Below are positions 1 through 6,778 of a stretch of 11,714 bases of DNA, in pieces. Location: assembly GCA_030151985.1 (NCBI GenBank), contig JASLDZ010000305.1:1-11714 (forward strand). The letters run 5' to 3'. A program made the position numbers and the translations under genes. The stretch comes from Caulobacteraceae bacterium (lineage in GTDB: Bacteria; Pseudomonadota; Alphaproteobacteria; Caulobacterales; Caulobacteraceae). The first letter of the stretch is position 1, and each line of letters starts with the position of its first letter. The notes beneath the pieces are model-generated. The model was not told where the DNA came from. It saw only the letters and a program-made list of their open reading frames with translations, and did no database searches.

Positions 1-1
1 C

Positions 2-1051
2 CTGCGCGCGGCGCTGACGCGGGGGCTCAAGGCCTACGGCGAGCTGTCGAACGAGAAGCGCGCCGGCCTGATCACGGCGGAGGACGTGGCGGCGCAGGCG
101 GGGGTCCTGGTCAGCGTCTTCGTGCGCAACCCCGAGTTCCAAGGCCAGACCAAGGAGCGCCTCTCCAGCCCCGACGCCCAGCGCCTGGTCGAGCAGGCGC
201 TCCGCGACCCCTTGGACCACTGGCTGACCGCCCAGCCAAAGGCCGCCTCCGCGCTCCTGACCTTCGTGGTCGAGCGCGCCGAGGAGCGGCTGAAGAAGCG
301 GAAGGACCGCGAGGTCGCCCGCGCGTCGGCTACTCGAAAACTGCGCCTCCCCGGCAAGCTCGCGGACTGCGCGAACAACGCCACCGGCGAAAGCGAGCTC
401 TTCATCGTGGAGGGCGACTCCGCCGGCGGCAGCGCCAAGCAGGCGCGGGACCGCAAGACCCAGGCGGTGCTGCCGCTGCGAGGCAAGATCCTGAACGTCG
501 CCTCGGCCTCCAGCGACAAGACGGGCAAGAACGCCGAGCTCTCCGACCTGATGCTGGCGTTGGGCGTGCAGGGCGGCGCTCGCTTCCGCGAGGAGGACCT
601 CCGTTACGACCGCGTGGTCATCATGACCGACGCCGATGTGGACGGCGCCCACATCGCGAGCCTGCTGATCACCTTCTTCTACCGCACCATGCCCGAGCTG
701 ATCCGGAACGGCCGCCTCTACCTCGCCCTGCCGCCCCTCTATCGCCTGAGCCACGGCAAGGAGATCGCCTACGCCCGCGACGACGCCCACAAGGACGAGC
801 TCCTGGCCACCGCCTTCAAGGGCAAGAAGCCGGAACTCAGCCGTTTCAAGGGCTTGGGGGAGATGATGCCCGCCCAGCTGCGCGAGACCACCATGGCCCC
901 CGCGACCCGCACCCTCGCGCGCGTCCACCTCCCCCGCGACGAGGAGGGGGCGGAGGAGTTGGTCGAGCAGCTGATGGGCAAGAAGGCCGACGCGAGGTTC
1001 CGCTTCATCCAGGAGAACGCGGCATTCGCGGCGGAGGATTTGGACGTCTGA
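2..1051 (+). CDS. parE: DNA topoisomerase IV subunit B (ParE), 5'-truncated by window edge
   Basis: This is the C-terminal 349 residues of the ATPase subunit of topoisomerase IV, which with ParC unlinks replicated chromosomes. The frame is open from base 2, so the N-terminal ATPase domain lies outside the window. Visible parts are the end of the transducer domain (PEFQGQTKERLSSP), then the TOPRIM domain with EGDSAGG (about visible residues 137-143) and the metal-binding DADVDG (210-215). RGKILNVASA and FKGLGEMMPAQLRETTM follow the family pattern. The GEMMPAQL wording and the short FIQENAAFA...LDV tail fit ParE rather than GyrB, which usually has GEMNPEQLWETT. The gene ends in TGA, 80 bases before the next start on the same strand. 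I see no good terminator in that gap. The assignment to ParE is firm. Confidence 0.95.
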   Translation: MRAALTRGLKAYGELSNEKRAGLITAEDVAAQAGVLVSVFVRNPEFQGQTKERLSSPDAQRLVEQALRDPLDHWLTAQPKAASALLTFVVERAEERLKKRKDREVARASATRKLRLPGKLADCANNATGESELFIVEGDSAGGSAKQARDRKTQAVLPLRGKILNVASASSDKTGKNAELSDLMLALGVQGGARFREEDLRYDRVVIMTDADVDGAHIASLLITFFYRTMPELIRNGRLYLALPPLYRLSHGKEIAYARDDAHKDELLATAFKGKKPELSRFKGLGEMMPAQLRETTMAPATRTLARVHLPRDEEGAEELVEQLMGKKADARFRFIQENAAFAAEDLDV

Positions 1052-1120
1052 CGGACGGCGGGGGCGAAGGTCCGCTCGCGACCGTTGCGCACGCCCACGC
1101 CTCGTCTGGCGGAAGACGCG

Positions 1121-1127
1121 GGAGGGG
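1121..1127 (+). promoter_or_regulatory. Ribosome binding site supporting a TTG start for the desaturase
   Basis: GGAGGGG is placed so that its GGAGG core ends 6 bases before TTG at 1132. The alternative ATG at 1168 has only a poor AAGG 13 bases upstream. This favours the longer, TTG-initiated desaturase. The choice of start is inferred from spacing alone. Confidence 0.55.
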
Positions 1128-1131
1128 CACG

Positions 1132-2109
1132 TTGCCCGAGCCGCGCGCCAAAGGCATTCTCATCTCCATGTCCGCTGCGTCCGCCACCCGCCGCTTCAAC
1201 CCGCGCGAGCACCTGAGCGCCGAGGAGGTCGCGCGGGTTCGGGCGCGGTCCACCGTCTGGGGCGTGGCGCTGGTGGCGCACTGCTGGGCGGTGATCGGAC
1301 TGGCGATGGCGCTGGTCGCGTGGGCGCCGAACCCGCTGACGATCCTGCTGGCGATCATGGTGATCGGCTCGCGGCAACTGGGGCTAGCGATACTGATGCA
1401 CGAGGGCGCGCACGGCGGCTTGGCGAGGGGCGAGCGGTTGAACCTGTGGCTCAGCCAGTGGCTGTGCGCCTATCCCGTGCTGGCCGAGACCCTCGCCTAC
1501 CGGCGTTACCACTTCACGCACCACGCCCACACGCAGACGGAGAAGGATCCCGACCTCGTCCTCTCCGCCCCCTTCCCCACCACCCGCGCCAGCCTGCGCC
1601 GCAAGCTGGTGCGCGACCTGACCGGCCAGACCGGGTTCAAGCAGCGCAAGGCGCAGCTCGTCGCCGCCCTTGGCCGCAAGGGTGAGTCGCTGGCGACGCG
1701 CGCCCGAACGTTCTCCGAGCGCCTTGGCCGACCGCTGCTGGTGAACGCGTTGCTGTTCGCCGGGCTGGCGGCGGTGGGACGGTGGTGGCTCTACCCGCTG
1801 CTGTGGGTGCTGCCGATGCTGACCTGGTATCAGGCCGTCACGCGGCTGCGGAACATCGCCGAGCACGCCGTGCTGCCGAAGGACGAGCCGCTGGCCGTCG
1901 CCCGCACCACCCGAGCGGGCTTCTTGGAGCGGGCGTTCCTCGCGCCCTACTGGGTGAACCACCACGCCGAGCACCACCTGATGCTCTACGTGCCCTGCTA
2001 CCGCTTGCCGCTGCTGCACCGCCTCCTGATGCGGGGCGAGGCGGGCCGGCGGATGGAGGTGCGGCCGGGCTACCTCAGCGTCATGCGACTGGCGACGGCG
2101 CGGGGCTGA
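1132..2109 (+). CDS. Membrane fatty acid desaturase family protein
   Basis: A membrane-bound di-iron desaturase or hydroxylase, probably acting on acyl chains in the inner membrane. The three histidine boxes are present: HEGAH (residues 90-94), HFTHHAH (127-133) and HHAEHH (277-282), plus the extra AEH at 244-245. Hydrophobic segments lie near 42-65, 66-88 and 203-232, as expected for this fold. Length (325 aa) is normal. The TTG start is preferred because GGAGG lies 6 bases upstream. An in-frame ATG at 1168 (13th codon) is the alternative but has no clear ribosome binding site. The gene follows parE on the same strand and ends 9 bases before the convergent ABC exporter gene. Substrate and double-bond position cannot be told from sequence; a carotenoid or sphingolipid substrate is possible. 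Confidence 0.88.
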   Translation: MPEPRAKGILISMSAASATRRFNPREHLSAEEVARVRARSTVWGVALVAHCWAVIGLAMALVAWAPNPLTILLAIMVIGSRQLGLAILMHEGAHGGLARGERLNLWLSQWLCAYPVLAETLAYRRYHFTHHAHTQTEKDPDLVLSAPFPTTRASLRRKLVRDLTGQTGFKQRKAQLVAALGRKGESLATRARTFSERLGRPLLVNALLFAGLAAVGRWWLYPLLWVLPMLTWYQAVTRLRNIAEHAVLPKDEPLAVARTTRAGFLERAFLAPYWVNHHAEHHLMLYVPCYRLPLLHRLLMRGEAGRRMEVRPGYLSVMRLATARG

Positions 2110-2118
2110 GCGCGGGCC

Positions 2119-3930
2119 TCACGGCCGCAGCTGCGCAGGGGCGCCGGTCGGGTCGGCCTGCATGCGCCACAGCTCGGCGAACAGGCCGCCCTTGGCGCGC
2201 AGCTCGGCGAACGCTCCGTCCTCGACCACCTGCCCGCCCTTCAGCACCAGGATCCGGTCCAGGCCCACGAGGGTGGAGAGCCGGTGCGCCACGGCCAGCA
2301 CGGTGCGGCCTTCCATCAGCTCGCGCATCGCCGCCTGCACCGCCGACTCCGAGGCGGTGTCGAGCGCGGAGGTGGCCTCGTCGAAGATCAGGATGGGCGA
2401 GTCCTTCAGGAAGGCGCGGGCGACGCCGATCCGCTGGCGCTGGCCGCCGGACAGCTTGGCGCCCCGGTCGCCCACGACGGTGTCGTAGCCCTCGGCCAGG
2501 TCGCAGATGAACTCGTGGCAGTGGGCGGCCTTGGCGGCCATGAACACCTCCTCGTCGCTCGCCTCCGGGCGGCCGAAGCGGATGTTCTCCATCACCGAGC
2601 GGTGGAACAGGGTGATGTCCTGCGGCACCACCGCCACCTTGTCGCGCAAGTGGTCCTGCCGGATCGCCGCCACCGGGTCGCCGTCGACCAGCACCCGGCC
2701 GGACTGCACGTCGTAGAGGCGCTGGACGAGGTGGGTGATCGTGGTCTTGCCCGCGCCCGAGACGCCGACCAGCCCCACCTTCTGCCCCGCCGGGATCTCC
2801 AGCGTCACGTCGCGCAGCACGGGGCGCTCGGGCTGGTAGCCGAAGGTCACGTGGTCGAAGCGGATGGATCCGCCCCGCGCGATGGGCGAGCGAGGCGCGG
2901 GAGGGTCCAGCACGCCGTGAGGCGCGCCGATCAGGCGCAGCGTCTCCTCGATGTAGGTGTACTGCTGGCCCACGTCGATCAGGCTCAGCGCCAGGTCGCG
3001 GGACCCGTGCAGCAGGCGGAAGGTGAGCGCGCTGACCAGCACCACGTCGCCGGGCGTGATGCGTCCGAGCTGCCAGATGTGCACCGCCCAGGCCAGCGTG
3101 CCGCCCGCCATCAGCACCAGCGCGGCGTCATTGGCGGCGCGCAGTCCCTCGTTGTGGAGCGCGCTCTTGCGCTGGGCGTCGGCCTCCGTCGAGAAGGCGC
3201 CCTCCAGCCGGCTGCGTTCACGCATGCGGGCGGAGAAGCTCTTCACCGCCCAGATGTTGCCGATCACGTCCATCAGCTCGCCGCCCACCGCCGACGCCTC
3301 GCGCGCGTAGTCGCGGTGCAGCGGCCGGCCCAGGAGGCCGAACAGGACGAGCGCGCCCGTCGTCACGCTGACGAAGGCGCACAGGGCGAGCGTCATCGGC
3401 ATGTCGAGCGCGGCGAAGATCACCAGGGCGCCGACCAGGTTGATCACCGGCGGCGTCACGTCGAACGCCAGCCGGTTGGAGAGCGCGCCGAACGCCCCCG
3501 CCGTCGCCGTGATCCGCTGGCCCAGCGACCCGGCGGGGTTTTCGTTGAAGTAGCGGATCGCGTGGCCCGCGAGATGTCCGAACAGGTCGATGCGGATGTC
3601 CACGCCTGAGCGGATGGTCGCCCGCATGCCGATCCAGCCCGCCATGCGCCAAAGCGTGCTCTCCAGCGCGATCAGGGCGATGAAGATGCCCAGCGCCAGG
3701 TAGACGCCGCCTACCGCGGGCGGCCGGTGCGCCATCGCGTCGATCAGGAGCTTCATCGCGTACTGCACGCCCACGCCGCAGCATGCGCCCAGCGTCACGA
3801 GCGTGATCAGGCTCAGGAAGCGCCAGCCCCGCAGGCGGACGTAGTGGCCGATGAAGCGCAGCGGGTGGGTCAGCCGCCGCCGCCGCCGTTTGTCGCGCGG
3901 CACGGCGGACGCCGCGAGATCAGGGGTCAT
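2119..3930 (-). CDS. ABC transporter, fused permease/ATP-binding half-exporter
   Basis: A 603-residue half-transporter of the MsbA/ATM1-like exporter class, expected to work as a homodimer in the inner membrane. The N-terminal transmembrane domain spans roughly residues 35-325, after a short basic tail (KRRRRR at 14-19). The nucleotide-binding domain follows: Walker A GVSGAGKTT (389-397), Q-loop Q437 in VVPQDITLF, signature LSGGQ (493-497), Walker B ILIFDE (513-518) with catalytic E518, D-loop SALD (521-524) and H-loop H549. All catalytic residues are intact, so it should be active. The cargo is not evident; lipids, peptides or drugs are all seen in the family. The ATG at 3930 is preceded by a candidate promoter 42-70 bases upstream. 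It converges on the desaturase with 9 bases between stops. Confidence 0.93.
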   Translation of the reverse strand: MTPDLAASAVPRDKRRRRRLTHPLRFIGHYVRLRGWRFLSLITLVTLGACCGVGVQYAMKLLIDAMAHRPPAVGGVYLALGIFIALIALESTLWRMAGWIGMRATIRSGVDIRIDLFGHLAGHAIRYFNENPAGSLGQRITATAGAFGALSNRLAFDVTPPVINLVGALVIFAALDMPMTLALCAFVSVTTGALVLFGLLGRPLHRDYAREASAVGGELMDVIGNIWAVKSFSARMRERSRLEGAFSTEADAQRKSALHNEGLRAANDAALVLMAGGTLAWAVHIWQLGRITPGDVVLVSALTFRLLHGSRDLALSLIDVGQQYTYIEETLRLIGAPHGVLDPPAPRSPIARGGSIRFDHVTFGYQPERPVLRDVTLEIPAGQKVGLVGVSGAGKTTITHLVQRLYDVQSGRVLVDGDPVAAIRQDHLRDKVAVVPQDITLFHRSVMENIRFGRPEASDEEVFMAAKAAHCHEFICDLAEGYDTVVGDRGAKLSGGQRQRIGVARAFLKDSPILIFDEATSALDTASESAVQAAMRELMEGRTVLAVAHRLSTLVGLDRILVLKGGQVVEDGAFAELRAKGGLFAELWRMQADPTGAPAQLRP

Positions 3931-3971
3931 GGTTTCGCCGGAGGGCGCGGGTCGTCAGACCGGGCGATCAG

Positions 3972-4000
3972 ATGTTAGGAAGCTTGGCCGAGAGGGACAA
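3972..4000 (-). promoter_or_regulatory. Candidate housekeeping sigma promoter for the ABC exporter
   Basis: On the minus strand TTGTCC (4000-3995) is followed after exactly 17 bases by TAACAT (3977-3972), in the 77-base gap between the cupin stop and the exporter start. Transcription would begin near 3965, giving a leader of about 35 bases. The form resembles the Caulobacter housekeeping class (TTGNC-type -35). Found by eye only. Confidence 0.45.
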
Positions 4001-4007
4001 GCGGGCG

Positions 4008-4469
4008 TTAGGTCTCATATGGCCGTCCGTCCACGTGAGTGAAGGGGCCGTCGCCTTCGACGCGCAGGTCGATGCCGGGATAGGTGGCCACGTCCTCCGC
4101 CGGACGGTGCGAGCCCACCTCGAGCAGCAGCGCGTCGCGGCCGGAGCGATTCTGCAGGTGGTGGCCGTCCGGGTCGCCCGCCCTGAAGCCGGCACAGTCG
4201 CCCGCGCGCAGCACCTCCTCGCCCGCATCGGTGACGAGCACCACCTCGCCCTCAACCACCCACACGAACTCGTCCTCCGCCGAGTGCCAGTGGCGCTGGC
4301 TGGACCACTGGCCGGGCGGCAGCCGCTGCAGGTTGACGCCGAACTGGGTCAATCCCGCCGCGTCGGCCAGCCGCCGACGGCTGCGGCCGCGGCAGGGTTC
4401 GTCGTAGGGCGGCGGATAGCTCGTGCCGTCCCGGCGGGGCGCGGTCTCGATGTCGATGCGCTTGCCCAA
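4008..4469 (-). CDS. Small cupin domain protein (COG3837-like)
   Basis: A single-domain cupin of 153 residues. Motif 1 runs from G53 through H60, H62 and E67 to G74 (core QRHWHSAEDEF), and motif 2 contains G94, P100, G102, H103/H104 and N107 (core GDPDGHHLQN). Metal ligands would be H60, H62, E67 and a motif 2 histidine. The C-terminal stretch YPGIDL...DGRPY is typical of an uncharacterised alphaproteobacterial cupin group. The reaction and substrate are unknown; sugar, amino-acid or aromatic chemistry are all possible. The start is TTG: there is no internal ATG, and AAGGAG sits 7 bases upstream. It is transcribed divergently from dapE with 35 bases between starts. It may run into the ABC exporter gene, though that gene appears to have its own promoter. 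Confidence 0.85.
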   Translation of the reverse strand: MGKRIDIETAPRRDGTSYPPPYDEPCRGRSRRRLADAAGLTQFGVNLQRLPPGQWSSQRHWHSAEDEFVWVVEGEVVLVTDAGEEVLRAGDCAGFRAGDPDGHHLQNRSGRDALLLEVGSHRPAEDVATYPGIDLRVEGDGPFTHVDGRPYET

Positions 4470-4476
4470 CCGCCCG

Positions 4477-4482
4477 CTCCTT
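4477..4482 (-). promoter_or_regulatory. Strong ribosome binding site fixing the TTG start of the cupin gene
   Basis: On the minus strand AAGGAG ends 7 bases before the TTG at 4469-4467. It is one of the best Shine-Dalgarno matches in the window and decides the start, since the protein has no other methionine or close GTG. Confidence 0.65.
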
Positions 4483-4504
4483 CACCCTGGAAGCCGGTCA
4501 GTCT

Positions 4505-5665
4505 ATGGCGGAGCGCGTGGATGCGCACGACCTCTCCGACCCCTTGGCGCTCGCACGGGCGCTGATCCGCCGCCCCTCCGTCACGCCGACCGACGCGGGC
4601 GCGATGGACCTCGTGCAGGGCTGGCTGGAGGCGCTCGGGTTCTCGGTTCGGCGCATGCGGTTCGGCGCGATCGAGAACCTCTACGCGAGGCGAGGCGCGC
4701 ACGGACGTAACCTGTGCTTCGCGGGCCATCTGGACGTGGTGCCCGTAGGCGACGCCTCGGCCTGGAGCGCCGCCCCCTTCGAGGGCGAGGCGCGCGGCGG
4801 CTCGCTCTACGGACGGGGCGCGGTGGACATGAAGGGCGCGGTGGCCGCCTGGATCGCCGCCCTGGCCCGCACGCCGCCCGATCCTTCGGCCTCGCTCTCG
4901 CTGCTCATCACCGGCGACGAGGAAGGCGAGGCGCTGGATGGCACGCGCAGGGTCGTGGAGGCGCTGCTGGCCGAGGGCGAGCGGGTCGACGCCTGCCTCG
5001 TCGGCGAGCCCACGAGCGCCGAAACTTTCGGCGACATGGTCAAGACCGGCCGCCGAGGCAGCCTGAACGCGTGGATCACGGTGGAGGGCGTGGAGGGCCA
5101 CGTCGCCTACCCCGACCGGGCGGCCAACCCCGTGCCCGTGCTGGTCGCTGTCGCGCACCGGCTGGCCACCCACCGGCTGGACGAAGGCTTCGAGGGGTTC
5201 CAGCCCTCCAACCTCGAGCTGACGGAACTCGAGGTGGGCAACCCCGCGCACAACGTCATCCCGCTCCGCGCGCGGGCGCGCCTGAACATCCGCTTCAACC
5301 CCTCGCATACCGGCGCCGCGCTGGTCGCTTGGCTGGAGCGGGAGTGCGAGGCGGCGGGCCGGGACTTCCGCGGGCGCGTGACGCTTGACGCCCGCGTGTC
5401 GGGCGAAGCGTTCCACACCGCGCCGGACGCCTTCACCACGGCCGTGGCGGACGCGGTCGAGGCGGTGGCGGGGCGGCGGCCGGTCTTCTCCACCTCGGGC
5501 GGCACCTCGGACGCCCGCTTCATCCGCGCCCTGTGCCCGGTGGTGGAGTTCGGCCTCGTCGGCGCCACGATGCACAAGGCCGACGAGCGCACGCCCGTGG
5601 CCGAGCTCGAGGCGCTGACGCAGGTCTACGCCTGCCTGATCGCGCGTTACGCCGTCAGTCCTTGA
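4505..5665 (+). CDS. dapE: Succinyl-diaminopimelate desuccinylase
   Basis: A di-zinc M20-family hydrolase that removes succinate from N-succinyl-LL-2,6-diaminopimelate, in the route to meso-DAP for peptidoglycan and lysine. At 386 residues it is of normal length. Zinc ligands line up with characterised DapE: H75 and D77 in GHLDVVP, D108 in GRGAVDMKG, E139/E140 in GDEEG, E168 in GEPTS and H357 in ATMHKADE. H199 in GHVAYP belongs to the lid/dimerisation domain that completes the active site in the partner subunit. The substrate-binding loop STSGGTSDARF is present (329-339). The ATG at 4505 has only a weak GGAAG 11 bases upstream. No other dap gene is in the window. The 3' end overlaps the convergent DUF3597 gene by 11 bases. 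ArgE is the main paralogue to exclude, but the motif set fits DapE. Confidence 0.95.
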   Translation: MAERVDAHDLSDPLALARALIRRPSVTPTDAGAMDLVQGWLEALGFSVRRMRFGAIENLYARRGAHGRNLCFAGHLDVVPVGDASAWSAAPFEGEARGGSLYGRGAVDMKGAVAAWIAALARTPPDPSASLSLLITGDEEGEALDGTRRVVEALLAEGERVDACLVGEPTSAETFGDMVKTGRRGSLNAWITVEGVEGHVAYPDRAANPVPVLVAVAHRLATHRLDEGFEGFQPSNLELTELEVGNPAHNVIPLRARARLNIRFNPSHTGAALVAWLERECEAAGRDFRGRVTLDARVSGEAFHTAPDAFTTAVADAVEAVAGRRPVFSTSGGTSDARFIRALCPVVEFGLVGATMHKADERTPVAELEALTQVYACLIARYAVSP

Positions 5666-6077
5666 GCGAGGCGGGCACGTGGCCGCCGTTGTCGGCCAGC
5701 GCCTTCCACACCGCCTTGGACAGCGCCTCGTTCTCCTCCGCCGAGCCGTCCGCGCCGGCGTGCACGTTGAGCTCCTGCGCCAGGTCCCTGCGGGCGGCGA
5801 GCGAGCTGTCGAGGTCCAGGAGCTTCAGCAGGTCCACGATCGAGGTGCGCCAATTGCCGCCGCCGCCCTTCGCCTGCGCCATCTGCTCGAGCACCGCCTC
5901 CACGTCGACCGGCTGCGCGGGCGCCGCCTGGGCCGCCGGCTGAGGCGCCGCCGCCGACGGTTGGGCGGGAGCGGCCGCGGGGGCGGACTGCGGCGCGGCG
6001 GCGGGCTGCGCCTGCGAAGAAGCGGCCACGCCGCCGTGATGGAAGATCTTGTTCAGGATCGAACCGAAGATGCTCAT
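5655..6077 (-). CDS. DUF3597 domain protein
   Basis: A 140-residue protein recognised from its family layout. It has an N-terminal MSIFGSILNKIF segment, an Ala/Pro/Gln-rich low-complexity linker (about residues 18-56), and a helical C-terminal domain that starts at PVDVEAVLEQMA and includes WRTSIVDLLKLLDLDSSLAARR and the DNGGHVPASL end. The family is common in alphaproteobacteria and has no established biochemical role; the fold is a small helical bundle. There is no signal peptide beyond the weakly hydrophobic N-terminus. The ATG has a good TAGGAG site 7 bases upstream, and that site lies in a small hairpin. It sits downstream of the Nudix gene with 56 bases between, so it could be read from that operon or independently. 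Its stop lies inside the 3' end of dapE on the other strand. Confidence 0.85.
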   Translation of the reverse strand: MSIFGSILNKIFHHGGVAASSQAQPAAAPQSAPAAAPAQPSAAAPQPAAQAAPAQPVDVEAVLEQMAQAKGGGGNWRTSIVDLLKLLDLDSSLAARRDLAQELNVHAGADGSAEENEALSKAVWKALADNGGHVPASLKD

Positions 6078-6083
6078 GCCGAC

Positions 6084-6100
6084 GCTCCTACTGGGGGAGC
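6084..6100 (-). promoter_or_regulatory. Hairpin covering the DUF3597 ribosome binding site
   Basis: In the minus-strand transcript GCTCC (6100-6096) can pair with GGAGC (6088-6084) across a 7-base loop. The second arm contains most of the TAGGAG ribosome binding site (6090-6085) that lies 7 bases before the ATG. This could dampen translation. The stem is only 5 bp but GC-rich, so it may be fortuitous. Confidence 0.35.
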
Positions 6101-6133
6101 CCGTTCAACCCCACAAAGCGGCGCTCGGGTCCA

Positions 6134-6778
6134 TTAAGGCGTCGCGGCGTCGAACAGGCGCTCGTAGAGGCCGCGCAGCATGCCCGCCGTCGCGCCCCAG
6201 ATCGCGCGCCCCTCCCAGGGCATGACGTAGAACCGGCGCTCGACGCCACGGGGGTCGCGGCCGGTGCGCAGCTCGTGGTTGGCGGCGTCCATAAGCCAGG
6301 CGAAGGGCGCCTCGAACACCTCGGCCACCTCGGCTTCCGCGGGCGAGAGGGTGAAGCCCGGCTCGACGAAGGCGACCACCGGGGTCACGCGATAGGCGGT
6401 GATGGTCTCGTAGTCGTCCGCCAGGCCGACCGGCCGCACGAAGGCTGGGTCCAGCCCGATCTCCTCCCTCGCCTCCCGTAGCGCCGCCTGCACCGCCGTC
6501 TCGCCCGGATCGCAGCGGCCGCCGGGGAAGGCGACTTGGCCGGAATGCTTGCTGAGCGCCTCGGAGCGGCGGGTGAGGATCACCGTCAGCCCGCCCTCCC
6601 GCTCCACCAGCGGCACGAGCACGGCGGCGTCGGCGAGGGTGCGGTCCGCCCGCCACGCGTCGGGATTGAGGTCGTAGTCCGACCGGCCGCGCGCCCGCCG
6701 GGGGGAGTCGAGGGGATGCAGGCGCTCGGCCATCAGCCGCGCCAGCGCCTCCGGAGGCGACGACGGGGTGACGCTCAC
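6134..6778 (-). CDS. Nudix hydrolase, CoA pyrophosphatase type
   Basis: A 214-residue Nudix enzyme expected to cleave coenzyme A or its esters to 3',5'-ADP and 4'-phosphopantetheine derivatives, removing stale CoA species. The Nudix box is complete: G87-x5-E93-x7-R101-E102-x2-E105-E106-x-G108. Just before it is the CoA-pyrophosphatase signature, with LTRRSEALSKHSGQVAFPGG (68-87) marking the UPF0035 subgroup. The start is taken as GTG at 6778, whose GTGA overlaps the TGA of the DUF1285 gene. No clear ribosome binding site precedes it, so translation is probably coupled. The frame stays open far upstream, but that extension is only the shadow of the DUF1285 gene. It ends in TAA. The pairing with DUF1285 is, from memory, widespread in alphaproteobacteria. 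Confidence 0.9.
   Translation of the reverse strand: MSVTPSSPPEALARLMAERLHPLDSPRRARGRSDYDLNPDAWRADRTLADAAVLVPLVEREGGLTVILTRRSEALSKHSGQVAFPGGRCDPGETAVQAALREAREEIGLDPAFVRPVGLADDYETITAYRVTPVVAFVEPGFTLSPAEAEVAEVFEAPFAWLMDAANHELRTGRDPRGVERRFYVMPWEGRAIWGATAGMLRGLYERLFDAATP

Noticed and set aside
1052..1131. Possible terminator or promoter between parE and the desaturase
   Set aside because: CGGAC/GTCCG can pair over a 13-base loop but has no T run, and TTGCGC has no acceptable -10 at 16-18 bases. Too weak to call.
2170..2212. 13-base direct repeat (CAGCTCGGCGAAC, 2170-2182 and 2200-2212)
   Set aside because: It encodes a repeated FAEL in the exporter C-terminus, a common sequence pattern at the end of ABC ATPase domains, so it is explained by protein sequence.
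2284..3609. 441-codon plus-strand frame over the ABC exporter
   Set aside because: It is His/Arg/Ala-rich antisense sequence with no domain, lying over a gene with complete ABC motifs on the other strand.
4349..5575. 408-codon minus-strand frame over dapE
   Set aside because: No recognisable motifs and composition typical of antisense shadows. DapE has a full set of metal ligands on the plus strand.
5905..6025. GCC-rich repetitive stretch in the DUF3597 gene
   Set aside because: It encodes the Ala/Pro/Gln linker usual for such proteins and has no regular repeat unit.
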